From positions 1 to 23,252 of the forward strand of contig CAVGIM010000051.1 of the NCBI GenBank assembly GCA_963629575.1: 23,252 bases of DNA. The letters run 5' to 3'. This DNA is from Hallerella sp963629575. GTDB lineage: Bacteria; Fibrobacterota; Fibrobacteria; Fibrobacterales; Fibrobacteraceae. This document shows positions 7,793-15,930 of this stretch, piece by piece; position 1 is the first letter of the stretch, and each line of letters begins with the position of its first letter. The notes beneath the pieces were generated by a model. It worked only from the letters and a program-made list of their open reading frames with translations. It was not told where the DNA came from and made no database searches. The position numbers and the translations under genes were made by a program.

Positions 7793-8131
7793 CTAAAACG
7801 ACACCACAAAATTCACGCCGCCCCCGGCATCCGCCAAATTCACAAACGAAACAACTCCCCATTCCAGCGCATCCGTTTTGGAATTTTCCTTCCGTTCCCG
7901 GTAACGTTTTAAAGCGTCCCGGTAAACAACCCCGCCTGTAACCATGCCGACTATATTTCCGCTGTAATGGGCATTCCGATGCTCCTCGGCAATTAATCAT
8001 AGTAAATTTCCACGCTGTCCTTCGCAACATTCATTTGAATTTCAAAGCCAAAGGCCTCACTTCCCATTTCTGCAAAAGATATTTCAAAAAAGAACGCGAT
8101 AAAAAAATAGGGATTTAAATATCGGACTCAT
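7793..8131 (-). pseudogene. Decayed gene for a small exported protein, two frameshifts
   Basis: Read leftward, an ATG at 8131 begins MSPIFKSLFF and soon hits a stop. Shifting frame at the run of seven Ts (about 8101-8107) restores a signal-peptide-like FFIAFFFEISFA and then EMGSEAFGFEIQMNVAKDS followed by VEIYYD and a stop near 7997. Shifting once more restores IAEEHRNAHYSGNIVGMV and the following TGGVVYRDALKRYRERKENS through to VNFVVSF and a TAG at 7793-7795. The joined product would be about 112 residues. I do not recognise the family. The remainder of the 7697-8210 gap holds only hairpins after the symporter gene and an AT-rich region before the restriction gene. Sequencing errors could mimic this, but two independent breaks in a short gene argue for real decay. 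Confidence 0.55.
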
Positions 8132-8210
8132 CTTTACCTCAAACATTCCCCAAAGATAACAAACCGTAAACCTTTCCCGTCGGAATCCGTCAAATTATTA
8201 CATTCTCCTT

Positions 8211-10898
8211 ATGCCCTACGAAGATTACCGCCGCATGAAGGAAGAACCTTTAAAATCAAAAATCCGCGAGGATTTTTTTCAAAAGTACAAGTACACGCAG
8301 ATTGGAAACATCGACTTTGTGATTGCAAAGCACATTACCGAAAAAGGCTCGGTCTCGCTTTTTGAGGAGTTCGAGAACGACGACCTAAAGTCGCTTCTGT
8401 GGGCGGAAGCCAAGCAGGGAACAAGCCACGACATCTACGAAAGCTTCGTGCAGCTGATTCTCACGATTGGAAAGGAAAAGACTTTTGAAAAATATCTTCC
8501 GCCGAAGTTCATCGGCGCGTTCGATGCGGAAAAATTCGCGTTCATCAACTACCACGACATCCAGTCCGTCTTCTACCAGAACGACTTCAACTGGAACGTT
8601 ACGCCATCCAACCACGACACGAAAGAATTTAAGCAGCTCCACTCGCTGTGCGAAAATCTCTTAAAGGAAAACTCGATTCTCTTCCGCTACGAAACGCAAA
8701 GCGCGGAACTCAGGGAATTTATCCGTCTGAACTTCAAGACCGACAAGGAAGCCTCAGAAAAAATCGCCGTCACCAAGAATAACTTCACTTTCGTCTTCCA
8801 GAAATGGAGCGAGAACGTAAAGCCCTCAATCAAGGTGGACTGGGAGCGCGCGAAAAAAGCGGGAATCATCAGCGCGGACTTTTTTCTTGCCGACCTTCTT
8901 TCCGAAAACGGCGAGAGCCTCAAGGATTCCCTTTACGTCGTGCTCAAAAACACGAAATACGAGCTTGCCAAGCGAATCGACGAGCTGGGCTTTGAAACTT
9001 CGATGAGCGTGGGATTTTACGACCGGCAGAAAGCCTACAAGGAGTTCTGGAGCATCTACGCGCATCCGCCGAAAGAAGAATACTGGGACTACATCATCGC
9101 GCGCCGCGACCTTCTTGTTCCGCAGGACATTCGCGAGCGCAAGGGCAGCTTCTTTACTCCGCAGATTTGGGTGCAGAAGTCGCAGGAATACTTGGCGGAA
9201 GTCTTGGGCGAGACATGGCAGGACGAATACTACATCTGGGACTGCTGCGCCGGAACGGGAAACCTCCTGAACGGACTTGCGAACTATGACAACGTATGGG
9301 CAAGCACGCTCGACAAACAGGACGTTGACGTGATGATGGACAGAATCGCGGGCGGCTGGAATATGCCCGAGAACCACGTTTTCCAGTTTGATTTTTTGAA
9401 TGATTCGTTCGAGGGAAGCGGGAAGAGGAACACGGAACACGATGAAAGGGATGTGGGAAACGGCGGGAAGATTCCGGCGGAGCTTGCGGAGATTTTACAC
9501 AACGAGGAAAAGCGGAAGAAGCTCGTGATTTACATCAATCCGCCGTATGCGGAAGGCGACAGCCGAAAAGGCGAAGGACGAAGCGGAGTCGCCGAACACA
9601 AGACCAAAGAAATTTATTCCGATTTTATGGGATACGCAAAGCGTGAAATCTATATTCAATTTCTGGCGAGAATCTACAACGAAATCGGGAACTGCACACT
9701 CGGGCTTTTTTCCACACTGACGCATCTGACCGGCTCCAAGTTCCACGTTTTCAGGAACAATTTCCGGGCAGAACTTGAAAAAATATTTATCGTTCCAGCA
9801 AACACTTTCGACAACGTAAAAGGCGAATTTCCGATTGGATTTCAAATTTGGAACTTGTCAAGAAAAGTAGATTTTAAAACTATCGACGCGGATGTTTTTG
9901 AAGCAAAGGGAAATCCGCAGCCAAGCAAGAAAATTTTCGCCTATGAGAACGTGAAGTTCATCAACGACTGGACTTTGACATTTATCGATAAAGAAGCGGA
10001 GGACGCCAGTTCGAAAAAATCAATCGGAAACATCATCGGCGTGGCGAACGACTTTCAAAACCAAAATACAGTTTGCATTGAACGCCCGAACAAGCCGTGG
10101 AATCACAAATATCAATGGCAGATTTCCGCAAACAACCTGATTCCGAGCTGCATTTATTTTTCTGTCCGAAAATGCATTCCGCACACTTGGACAAATCACA
10201 ACGACCAGTTTTTATTTCCAAACGACGGCTGGAAATCGGACTTGGAATTTCAAATAAACTGTCTGATTTATACAATTTTCAACGGAAAAAATTTTATTTC
10301 CTCACAGACGACTTCGTCAGACAAATCTCCCGCTTCCCTTGTCCCTCAATCCGTGTCCCTCTTAACCAACCACTGGATTCCGTTCACGCGCGAGCAGGTG
10401 GGCTGCAAGAAAACGTTCCGCTCAAAATTTATGTCGGAGTTTTTGAATGGGAAGTGGGACACGCTAGGCGGGACACGAGATGCTACCGGAAACGATTTAT
10501 TTTCAAATGGAGGACTGAATGACGGTTTCCATTCAGCTGCCGGGGGCGTTGCGGGGGTGTCCCCCGCAGAGGGGGTAGCGGAAAACGCAGAGCGGTTGGA
10601 GCGAGGGGGAGACTTCCCCCGCCTTGTTCCTCTCGAAAATCTTTCCGCCGAAGCCCGCTCGGTTTACGACGCAGGACTGGAACTTTGGAAATACTACCAC
10701 TCCATGCCGGCCGCGGCGGCGGACGCTTCTTTTTACGACATCCGAAAGTATTTTCAGGGAGTGAACGCAAGCGGCAAGATGAACGCGGCTTCCGAAGACG
10801 CACGCTATACGGAGCTAATCGCCAGCCTGCGCGAAAATATGAAAACGCTCGGCGCGCGGATTGCCGCAAAGGTGTATGAATACGGATTTTTGAAGTGA
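8211..10898 (+). CDS. Type IIG-like restriction-modification enzyme (nuclease fused to adenine methyltransferase)
   Basis: The 895-residue product has an N-terminal segment with a PD-(D/E)XK-like pattern (Asp35 in NIDFVIAK, then Glu66-Ala-Lys68 in LLWAEAKQGTSHD). A helical linker follows, then an N6-adenine methyltransferase core: the lead-in RKGSFFTPQIWV, motif I WDCCAGTGNLL (about 343-353) and motif IV NPPY (about 443-446). The C-terminal third probably recognises the target DNA. This nuclease-methylase fusion is how type IIG enzymes are built, letting one polypeptide modify and cut. The ATG at 8211 has no Shine-Dalgarno; a TATTAC hexamer ends nine bases before it. It is AT-richer than its neighbours, suggesting transfer. 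Residues about 776-804 come from a GC-rich palindromic insertion. No separate restriction gene is adjacent. A methylase-only role remains possible. Confidence 0.75.
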   Translation: MPYEDYRRMKEEPLKSKIREDFFQKYKYTQIGNIDFVIAKHITEKGSVSLFEEFENDDLKSLLWAEAKQGTSHDIYESFVQLILTIGKEKTFEKYLPPKFIGAFDAEKFAFINYHDIQSVFYQNDFNWNVTPSNHDTKEFKQLHSLCENLLKENSILFRYETQSAELREFIRLNFKTDKEASEKIAVTKNNFTFVFQKWSENVKPSIKVDWERAKKAGIISADFFLADLLSENGESLKDSLYVVLKNTKYELAKRIDELGFETSMSVGFYDRQKAYKEFWSIYAHPPKEEYWDYIIARRDLLVPQDIRERKGSFFTPQIWVQKSQEYLAEVLGETWQDEYYIWDCCAGTGNLLNGLANYDNVWASTLDKQDVDVMMDRIAGGWNMPENHVFQFDFLNDSFEGSGKRNTEHDERDVGNGGKIPAELAEILHNEEKRKKLVIYINPPYAEGDSRKGEGRSGVAEHKTKEIYSDFMGYAKREIYIQFLARIYNEIGNCTLGLFSTLTHLTGSKFHVFRNNFRAELEKIFIVPANTFDNVKGEFPIGFQIWNLSRKVDFKTIDADVFEAKGNPQPSKKIFAYENVKFINDWTLTFIDKEAEDASSKKSIGNIIGVANDFQNQNTVCIERPNKPWNHKYQWQISANNLIPSCIYFSVRKCIPHTWTNHNDQFLFPNDGWKSDLEFQINCLIYTIFNGKNFISSQTTSSDKSPASLVPQSVSLLTNHWIPFTREQVGCKKTFRSKFMSEFLNGKWDTLGGTRDATGNDLFSNGGLNDGFHSAAGGVAGVSPAEGVAENAERLERGGDFPRLVPLENLSAEARSVYDAGLELWKYYHSMPAAAADASFYDIRKYFQGVNASGKMNAASEDARYTELIASLRENMKTLGARIAAKVYEYGFLK
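10540..10620 (+). repeat. GC-rich palindromic element inserted in frame in the restriction-methylase gene
   Basis: About 81 bases of G- and C-runs differ sharply from the AT-richer gene around them. They contain a perfect 7-bp stem GCGGGGG-TGT-CCCCCGC (10551-10567), a second stem GGGGGA-GACT-TCCCCC (10605-10620) and a purine-rich spacer. The apparent length is a multiple of three and the reading frame stays open, encoding a small-residue-rich stretch (SAAGGVAGVSPAEGVAENAE and on). It looks like a dispersed repeat of the REP or MITE kind that landed in a tolerant loop. The exact edges are uncertain and no second copy is in the window. Confidence 0.6.
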
Positions 10899-10926
10899 GA
10901 AAGAGATTGCCGTGTCTGCGAAGCCT

Positions 10927-11454
10927 TTATCCCAGCGACCGTTCGAATTTTTCGAGAAGCTCCCTGCCGGCGGGCCATTCGCCCAGATCCGTCTCTGCAT
11001 TGATATGCCCGAGAGCGCCGACATTTTCAAGACTCGAACCCCACGACCTGGCGAACAGGCGAGCGCGTTCCATCGAAACGTAAGGGTCGTTCTCGCTCGC
11101 GACGACCATCGACGGGACGGGGAGCCGTTTCAGCGGAACCGGCGCGAAGTCGCGGATGATTTCCACCGTGTCCGCATCCGCCGGAGCGACCAGGAAGGCC
11201 CCGCATACAAAAGGACTCTTTCCCTGCAAGAGCCATTCGACGGCGGTCACCGAGCCTAGGCTGTGCGCCACGAGAACCGTGTCCGAGCGGAGGTTTCCGA
11301 TGTAGCGGGAAAGGCGTTCCACCCAGTCCTTCTTTTCCGGATGTTCCCAGTTTTCCTGGACGACACGCTCCGAGTCCGGGAGGCTTCTTTCCCAAAAGCT
11401 CTGCCAATGTTTCGGGCCCGAATTGTTGAGTCCCGGGATTATCAAGTGGTGCAT
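10927..11454 (-). CDS. RBBP9/YdeN-type alpha/beta serine hydrolase
   Basis: The 175-residue product is a small single-domain hydrolase. It starts MHHLIIPGLNNSGPKHW, the family's N-terminal signature, and carries the triad: Ser65 in VAHSLGS, Asp123 in SENDPYVS and His150 in GHINAETDLGEWP. Length matches the family. The physiological substrate of most members is unknown. The reading frame stays open far upstream, but that part is antisense to the dehydratase activase gene, so I place the start at the ATG at 11454. A TATATTTG element ends four bases before it, with no Shine-Dalgarno. It is convergent with the restriction gene (28-bp gap) and divergent from the activase gene. Confidence 0.88.
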   Translation of the reverse strand: MHHLIIPGLNNSGPKHWQSFWERSLPDSERVVQENWEHPEKKDWVERLSRYIGNLRSDTVLVAHSLGSVTAVEWLLQGKSPFVCGAFLVAPADADTVEIIRDFAPVPLKRLPVPSMVVASENDPYVSMERARLFARSWGSSLENVGALGHINAETDLGEWPAGRELLEKFERSLG

Positions 11455-11458
11455 AATC

Positions 11459-11466
11459 CAAATATA
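11459..11466 (-). promoter_or_regulatory. Putative -10 element (TATATTTG) before the serine hydrolase gene
   Basis: TATATTTG on the minus strand; the hexamer TATATT ends six bases before the ATG at 11454. No Shine-Dalgarno is present between it and the start. A clear -35 box is not seen. Confidence 0.35.
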
Positions 11467-11499
11467 GCAGGCAAACGTCTCGAAAAAGTCCAATTTTTC

Positions 11500-11507
11500 T
11501 AAATTTG
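11500..11507 (+). promoter_or_regulatory. Putative -10 element (TAAATTTG) before the dehydratase activase gene
   Basis: TAAATTTG in the 60-bp divergent spacer; the hexamer TAAATT ends nine bases before the ATG at 11515, the same geometry as at orn. No Shine-Dalgarno lies between. The -35 region has only weak candidates. Confidence 0.4.
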
Positions 11508-11514
11508 CGACACT

Positions 11515-14500
11515 ATGAGCATTCAGAACAATGACCTGTGGATTGGTGTCGATGTCGGTTCGACTACCGTGAAAATCGCCGTCGTCGATCCGGCGACCGA
11601 AAAGCTTCTTCATTTTACCTACGAACGTCACAACGCGATGCAGGCGAAGAAAGTCTATGAAGTCCTTTCGACCGCCCACGGGATGTTCCCCGACAGAAAT
11701 TTCCGGGTGGCTTTCTGCGGATCCGGCGCGCAGCCTTTCGCCGATGCGACACACGCGTTCTTTGTCCAGGAAGTCGTTGCCAACGCTCTCGCCGTGAGAG
11801 CGACCCACCCCGAAGCCCGGGTAGCCATCGAACTCGGCGGCCAGGACGCGAAAGTCGTCTTCTTCGAAAAGGACAAGGGCACAGGAAAGCTCATCGCAAG
11901 CGACATGCGCATGAACGGCGTGTGCGCCGGCGGAACCGGAGCGTTCATCGACCAGGTGGCCGGTCTTCTCCGCATCAAGACGGAACAGTTCGAATCGTTT
12001 GCCGCCCGCGGCACGAAGGTTTACGAAATTTCGGGACGATGCGGCGTTTTCGCAAAGACGGATATCCAGCCGATGCTGAACAGCGGCGTCGCCAAGGAAG
12101 ACATCGCCCTTTCGAGCTTCCACGCCATCGCAAAGCAGACGATCGGCGGTCTCGCGCAAGGCATGGAAATCAAGCCGCCCGTCATCTTCGAAGGCGGACC
12201 TCTCACGTTCAACGCGACACTCGTCCGCGCGTTCAAGGAACGCCTCGGCATTTCCGACGAACAGGCTATCCGACCGGAACATTCCGAAGTCCTCGTCGCC
12301 TACGGGGCGGCGCTTTCCGTCGGCAGCATGTTCGCGGACAAGGAATGCGGCTACAGGCGCGAAGGCTCGCTCGAAACGCTCAAGCACTTCAACGAGATCC
12401 GTCTCGCCGAGCGCAAGGACCACTCCGAACCGTTCTTCAAGAGCGAAGCGGAACACGAACTCTTCAAGCAGGCGCATCCGCTCGCAAGCCCGAACTATCC
12501 GCAACCGCCTTCCGGCTCCACCATCAACGCGTACCTCGGTATCGACGCGGGTTCGACGACGACAAAGTTCGTCCTGCTCGACGAAAACGAGAAGGTCATC
12601 GACGGATTCTATTCCGGAAACGAAGGCGAACCGCTCGCCGTCCTGAAGAAGGCGCTCAACGACCTCGCGGACCGTTACGAGGAATACGGCTGCAAGCTCA
12701 ACATCCTAGGCGTCGGAACGACCGGCTACGGCGAACAGCTCTTCGCCCGGGCCGTCCACGCCGACTACCACACGGTCGAAACGGTCGCCCACGCGAACGC
12801 GGCGCAAAAGCTCCGCCCGGACGTTTCCTTCATCCTCGACATCGGCGGCCAGGACATGAAGGCCATTTCCGTCCACGACGGCGTCGTCACGGGCATCATT
12901 CTCAACGAGGCGTGCTCCTCGGGATGCGGATCGTTCATCGAGACGTATGCGAAATCGCTCGGCGTCCCCATGGAAAAGATCGCGGAACTCGCCTTCAACG
13001 CAAAAAACCCCTCCGAACTCGGAAGCCGCTGCACGGTCTTCATGAACAGCTCGATAATCACCGAGCAGCGCGACGGCAAGCAGCCCGAAGACATCATCGC
13101 GGGCATCTGCCGTTCCATCATCCTGAACGTTTTCACGAAAGTCATCCGCATCCGCAATCTCGAAACCCTCGGAAAGGTCGTCGTGGTCCAGGGCGGAACG
13201 TTCAAGAACGACGCGGTCCTCCGCGCCTTCGAACAGCTCACGGGTATCGTCCCCATCCGACCGGAACGCCCGGGCGAAATGGGAGCTATCGGCGTCGCCC
13301 TTCTCACGAAGAAGTTCATGGAGAACAAGAAGAAGGAAGACCCGAACTACCAATCGACATTCATCGGACTCGAAGCGGCCCGCAACCTGAGCTGGGACAA
13401 CAAGCCCGGCATGATCTGCGGCTACTGCACAAACCACTGTTCCCGCACGATCGTCACGTTCAGCGACGGTTCGAGCTACGTCACCGGAAACCGCTGCGAA
13501 CGCGGAGAGGTCACCGCCGACCCGAACGACCCGAAAACGAAAGCGCTCATCGCGGAAATCAACAAGAAGATGCTCGCCGTGCCCGACATGGTCAAGCGCA
13601 CAAACCAGCTGCTAGTCAAGGACTACGCGCCAAAGCAGCTCCTCCCGCAGACGGGAAAGACCATCGGCATCCCGCGCGCGCTCGAATTCTGGTCGAGCCT
13701 TCCCTACTGGAAAGCGTTCTTCACGTCTCTCGGCTACACGGTCGTCATCAGCAAGCAAAGCGACTACAAGCTCTTCGAACGCGGGCTCCAGAGCGTCGCA
13801 AGCGACACGATCTGCTTCCCGGCAAAGCTCGTCCACGGACACGTTCTCGATCTCATCGACAAGAAGGTCGATAGCATTTTCTTCCCGGTGATGGTCGCCC
13901 TGCCGAGCGATCACTCGAAGTTCAAATCGACCGCCGTGTGCCCCGTCGTACAGGGATATCCCAACGTCTGCCGCAACACGGACGACCCCGAGACCCGCTA
14001 CGGAATCCCCATGATCCAGCCCACGTTCCACTGGACGGACACGGATCTGCGCCGCAAGCAGACGGTGAACTACTTCCACGACCTCTGGGGAATTTCAAGG
14101 AAGATTCTCGACAAGGCGGTGACCGAGGGCGAAAAGGCGCTTTCGACATTCCGCGCGACACTCGCCGAAGAGGGCGGAAAGGTTCTCGACGAAGTCCGAA
14201 AGAAGGGCGACTTCGCGATATGCCTCGCCGGACGTCCCTACCATGCGGACGTGCTCATCAACCACAACATCGCGCAGCACTTTACGCGGATGGGAATTCC
14301 CGTCCTCACGACGGAATCGCTCCCCGGCGTCTTCGACCAGGACATCGATAGGCATACCCGGATGGAAGTCAAGAACACGTTCCACATGCGGATGCTCGGA
14401 GCGACGATGCTCGCGGCAAAGGATCCCGCGCTCGAACTCGTGCAAATCGTGAGCTTCGGCTGCGGACACGATTCGGTTCTCACCGACGAAATGAACCGGA

Positions 14501-15930
14501 TGCTGCACGAAGTTTCCATGAAGGAACTTTTGATGCTGAAACTCGATGAAGGCGACGCCCGCGGCCCGGTCGGCATCCGCGTCAAGAGCTTTATCGAAAC
14601 CGTCCGCGCACGGAGAAAGATCGAATTTCCGCCCAAGACGGAAGGGCCTCTCTTCCCCGTCAAGTTCGAGGAAAAGGACAAGGAAACCCGCACAATCCTT
14701 GTCCCGAACCTCTCCCGCGGATTCAGCGTCCTCGCCACGGCCTACTTCAAGCATCTCGGCTACAAGGTCGAGCTGCTCCCGATGGGAGGTCCGGAAGCGT
14801 TCGCGCTCGGCAAGAAGTATGTCCACAACGACATCTGCTTCCCCGCCCAGGTGAACATCGGCGAAAACCTCCTGTGGCTCAAAAATCACCCCGAATGCCC
14901 ACACGACAAGGTTGCCGTCACGCTATCGAAGAACTGCGAAAACTGCCGCGCGGTCCAGTATGCGGTCCTCGCGCGAAAGGCTCTCGACGAGGCGGGATTT
15001 TCGGACATTCCCATCATCACGACCGGCACCGACACAAAGAACATGCACCCGGGATTCAAGCTCACGATGGACTTCCGTCTGCACATGCTCTGGGGCCTCA
15101 CCATGATGGACGCTATCGAAACCGTTTACCGCAGGAGCCGTCCCTACGAACGTCACGCGGGCGACACGCAGAAGGTCTATGACGAATGGCTCCCCCGCGT
15201 CATGGAAGAAGTCGCCGTCATCTCGCAAAAGAGCCTCGCCTACCCGAAAAAGGCGATCAAGGTCTTTGACCGCGCCATTGACGCGTTCAACCGGATAGAC
15301 GTCGATTCGACATACCGCAAGCCGCGCGTCGCGCTCCTCGGCGAAATCCTGATGAACTACCACCCGGGCGCAAACGGCCACATCGAAGACTACCTGATGG
15401 ACAACGGCATGGAAGTTTACCTGCCGGGCATGACGGACTTCTTCCGGGTCGATGAAGTCGTCCGCCGCGAAAAGATCAAGCGCGGACTCATCGAAAAGCC
15501 CATCGAGAACTTCCTCGTCGGAGGCGTCACCGCAAAGATTTACACCCATGCGGTAAAGACCGTCCAGAAGCACGCGAAGCGCTACAAGCTCTACGAGCAC
15601 CACGCGGACTGCTACGAACTGGTCAAGCTCGTGGGCGACATCATCGACCCGACATACAACACGGGCGAAGGCTGGCTGATTCCGGGCGAGATTCTCTACA
15701 ATGCGCCCCACGGCATCAACAGCTTCATCATCGTGCAGCCGTTCGCGTGCCTCGCGAACCACATTTCGGGCCGCGGCCTCACCAAGGCGGTCAAGGCGCG
15801 CTACCCGCACATCCAGGTGCTCTCCCTCGACTACGACCCGGACACGAGCTTCGCGAACATCGAAAACCGTCTGCAGATGCTAATCATCAACGCCCGCGAC
15901 CTCGAAAAGTCGCACCACGTGGAAGGCTAG
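11515..15930 (+). CDS. Giant acyl-CoA dehydratase activase-like protein (two BadF/BcrA ATPase domains plus DUF2229 and dehydratase-like region)
   Basis: The 1,471-residue product carries two ASKHA-fold ATPase domains of the BadF/BadG/BcrA/BcrD type. Domain 1 starts WIGVDVGSTTVKIAVVD, with IELGGQDAKV and CAGGTGAF (Cys near 136). Domain 2 starts YLGIDAGSTTTKFVLLD, with ILDIGGQDMKAI and ACSSGCGSFIETYAKSLG (cysteines near 467 and 471). Between residues about 650 and 900 comes a DUF2229 CoA-activase region (GIPRALEFWSSLPYWKAFF, CFPAKLVHGHV). The last third has dehydratase-subunit-like cysteine segments (FGCGHDSVLTDE, NDICFPAQVN, SKNCENCRAVQYA). Known activases use ATP and a 4Fe-4S cluster to inject an electron into 2-hydroxyacyl-CoA dehydratases or benzoyl-CoA reductases. 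Such fused giants are widespread in anaerobes, with unproven substrates. No partner dehydratase genes are nearby. The gene's GC content matches the housekeeping genes. Confidence 0.9.
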   Translation: MSIQNNDLWIGVDVGSTTVKIAVVDPATEKLLHFTYERHNAMQAKKVYEVLSTAHGMFPDRNFRVAFCGSGAQPFADATHAFFVQEVVANALAVRATHPEARVAIELGGQDAKVVFFEKDKGTGKLIASDMRMNGVCAGGTGAFIDQVAGLLRIKTEQFESFAARGTKVYEISGRCGVFAKTDIQPMLNSGVAKEDIALSSFHAIAKQTIGGLAQGMEIKPPVIFEGGPLTFNATLVRAFKERLGISDEQAIRPEHSEVLVAYGAALSVGSMFADKECGYRREGSLETLKHFNEIRLAERKDHSEPFFKSEAEHELFKQAHPLASPNYPQPPSGSTINAYLGIDAGSTTTKFVLLDENEKVIDGFYSGNEGEPLAVLKKALNDLADRYEEYGCKLNILGVGTTGYGEQLFARAVHADYHTVETVAHANAAQKLRPDVSFILDIGGQDMKAISVHDGVVTGIILNEACSSGCGSFIETYAKSLGVPMEKIAELAFNAKNPSELGSRCTVFMNSSIITEQRDGKQPEDIIAGICRSIILNVFTKVIRIRNLETLGKVVVVQGGTFKNDAVLRAFEQLTGIVPIRPERPGEMGAIGVALLTKKFMENKKKEDPNYQSTFIGLEAARNLSWDNKPGMICGYCTNHCSRTIVTFSDGSSYVTGNRCERGEVTADPNDPKTKALIAEINKKMLAVPDMVKRTNQLLVKDYAPKQLLPQTGKTIGIPRALEFWSSLPYWKAFFTSLGYTVVISKQSDYKLFERGLQSVASDTICFPAKLVHGHVLDLIDKKVDSIFFPVMVALPSDHSKFKSTAVCPVVQGYPNVCRNTDDPETRYGIPMIQPTFHWTDTDLRRKQTVNYFHDLWGISRKILDKAVTEGEKALSTFRATLAEEGGKVLDEVRKKGDFAICLAGRPYHADVLINHNIAQHFTRMGIPVLTTESLPGVFDQDIDRHTRMEVKNTFHMRMLGATMLAAKDPALELVQIVSFGCGHDSVLTDEMNRMLHEVSMKELLMLKLDEGDARGPVGIRVKSFIETVRARRKIEFPPKTEGPLFPVKFEEKDKETRTILVPNLSRGFSVLATAYFKHLGYKVELLPMGGPEAFALGKKYVHNDICFPAQVNIGENLLWLKNHPECPHDKVAVTLSKNCENCRAVQYAVLARKALDEAGFSDIPIITTGTDTKNMHPGFKLTMDFRLHMLWGLTMMDAIETVYRRSRPYERHAGDTQKVYDEWLPRVMEEVAVISQKSLAYPKKAIKVFDRAIDAFNRIDVDSTYRKPRVALLGEILMNYHPGANGHIEDYLMDNGMEVYLPGMTDFFRVDEVVRREKIKRGLIEKPIENFLVGGVTAKIYTHAVKTVQKHAKRYKLYEHHADCYELVKLVGDIIDPTYNTGEGWLIPGEILYNAPHGINSFIIVQPFACLANHISGRGLTKAVKARYPHIQVLSLDYDPDTSFANIENRLQMLIINARDLEKSHHVEG

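Noticed and set aside
7749..8030. A 93-codon leftward frame
   Set aside because: It is out of frame with the signal-peptide and C-terminal segments of the decayed gene and has an implausible composition.
9410..9480. Possible second inserted repeat between methyltransferase motifs I and IV
   Set aside because: The stretch is purine-rich and looks like a variable loop, but it has no inverted repeats and no similarity to the 10540 element.
11455..12504. A long N-terminal extension of the serine hydrolase
   Set aside because: The extension is antisense to the first 330 codons of the dehydratase activase and the family starts at MHHLIIPGL.
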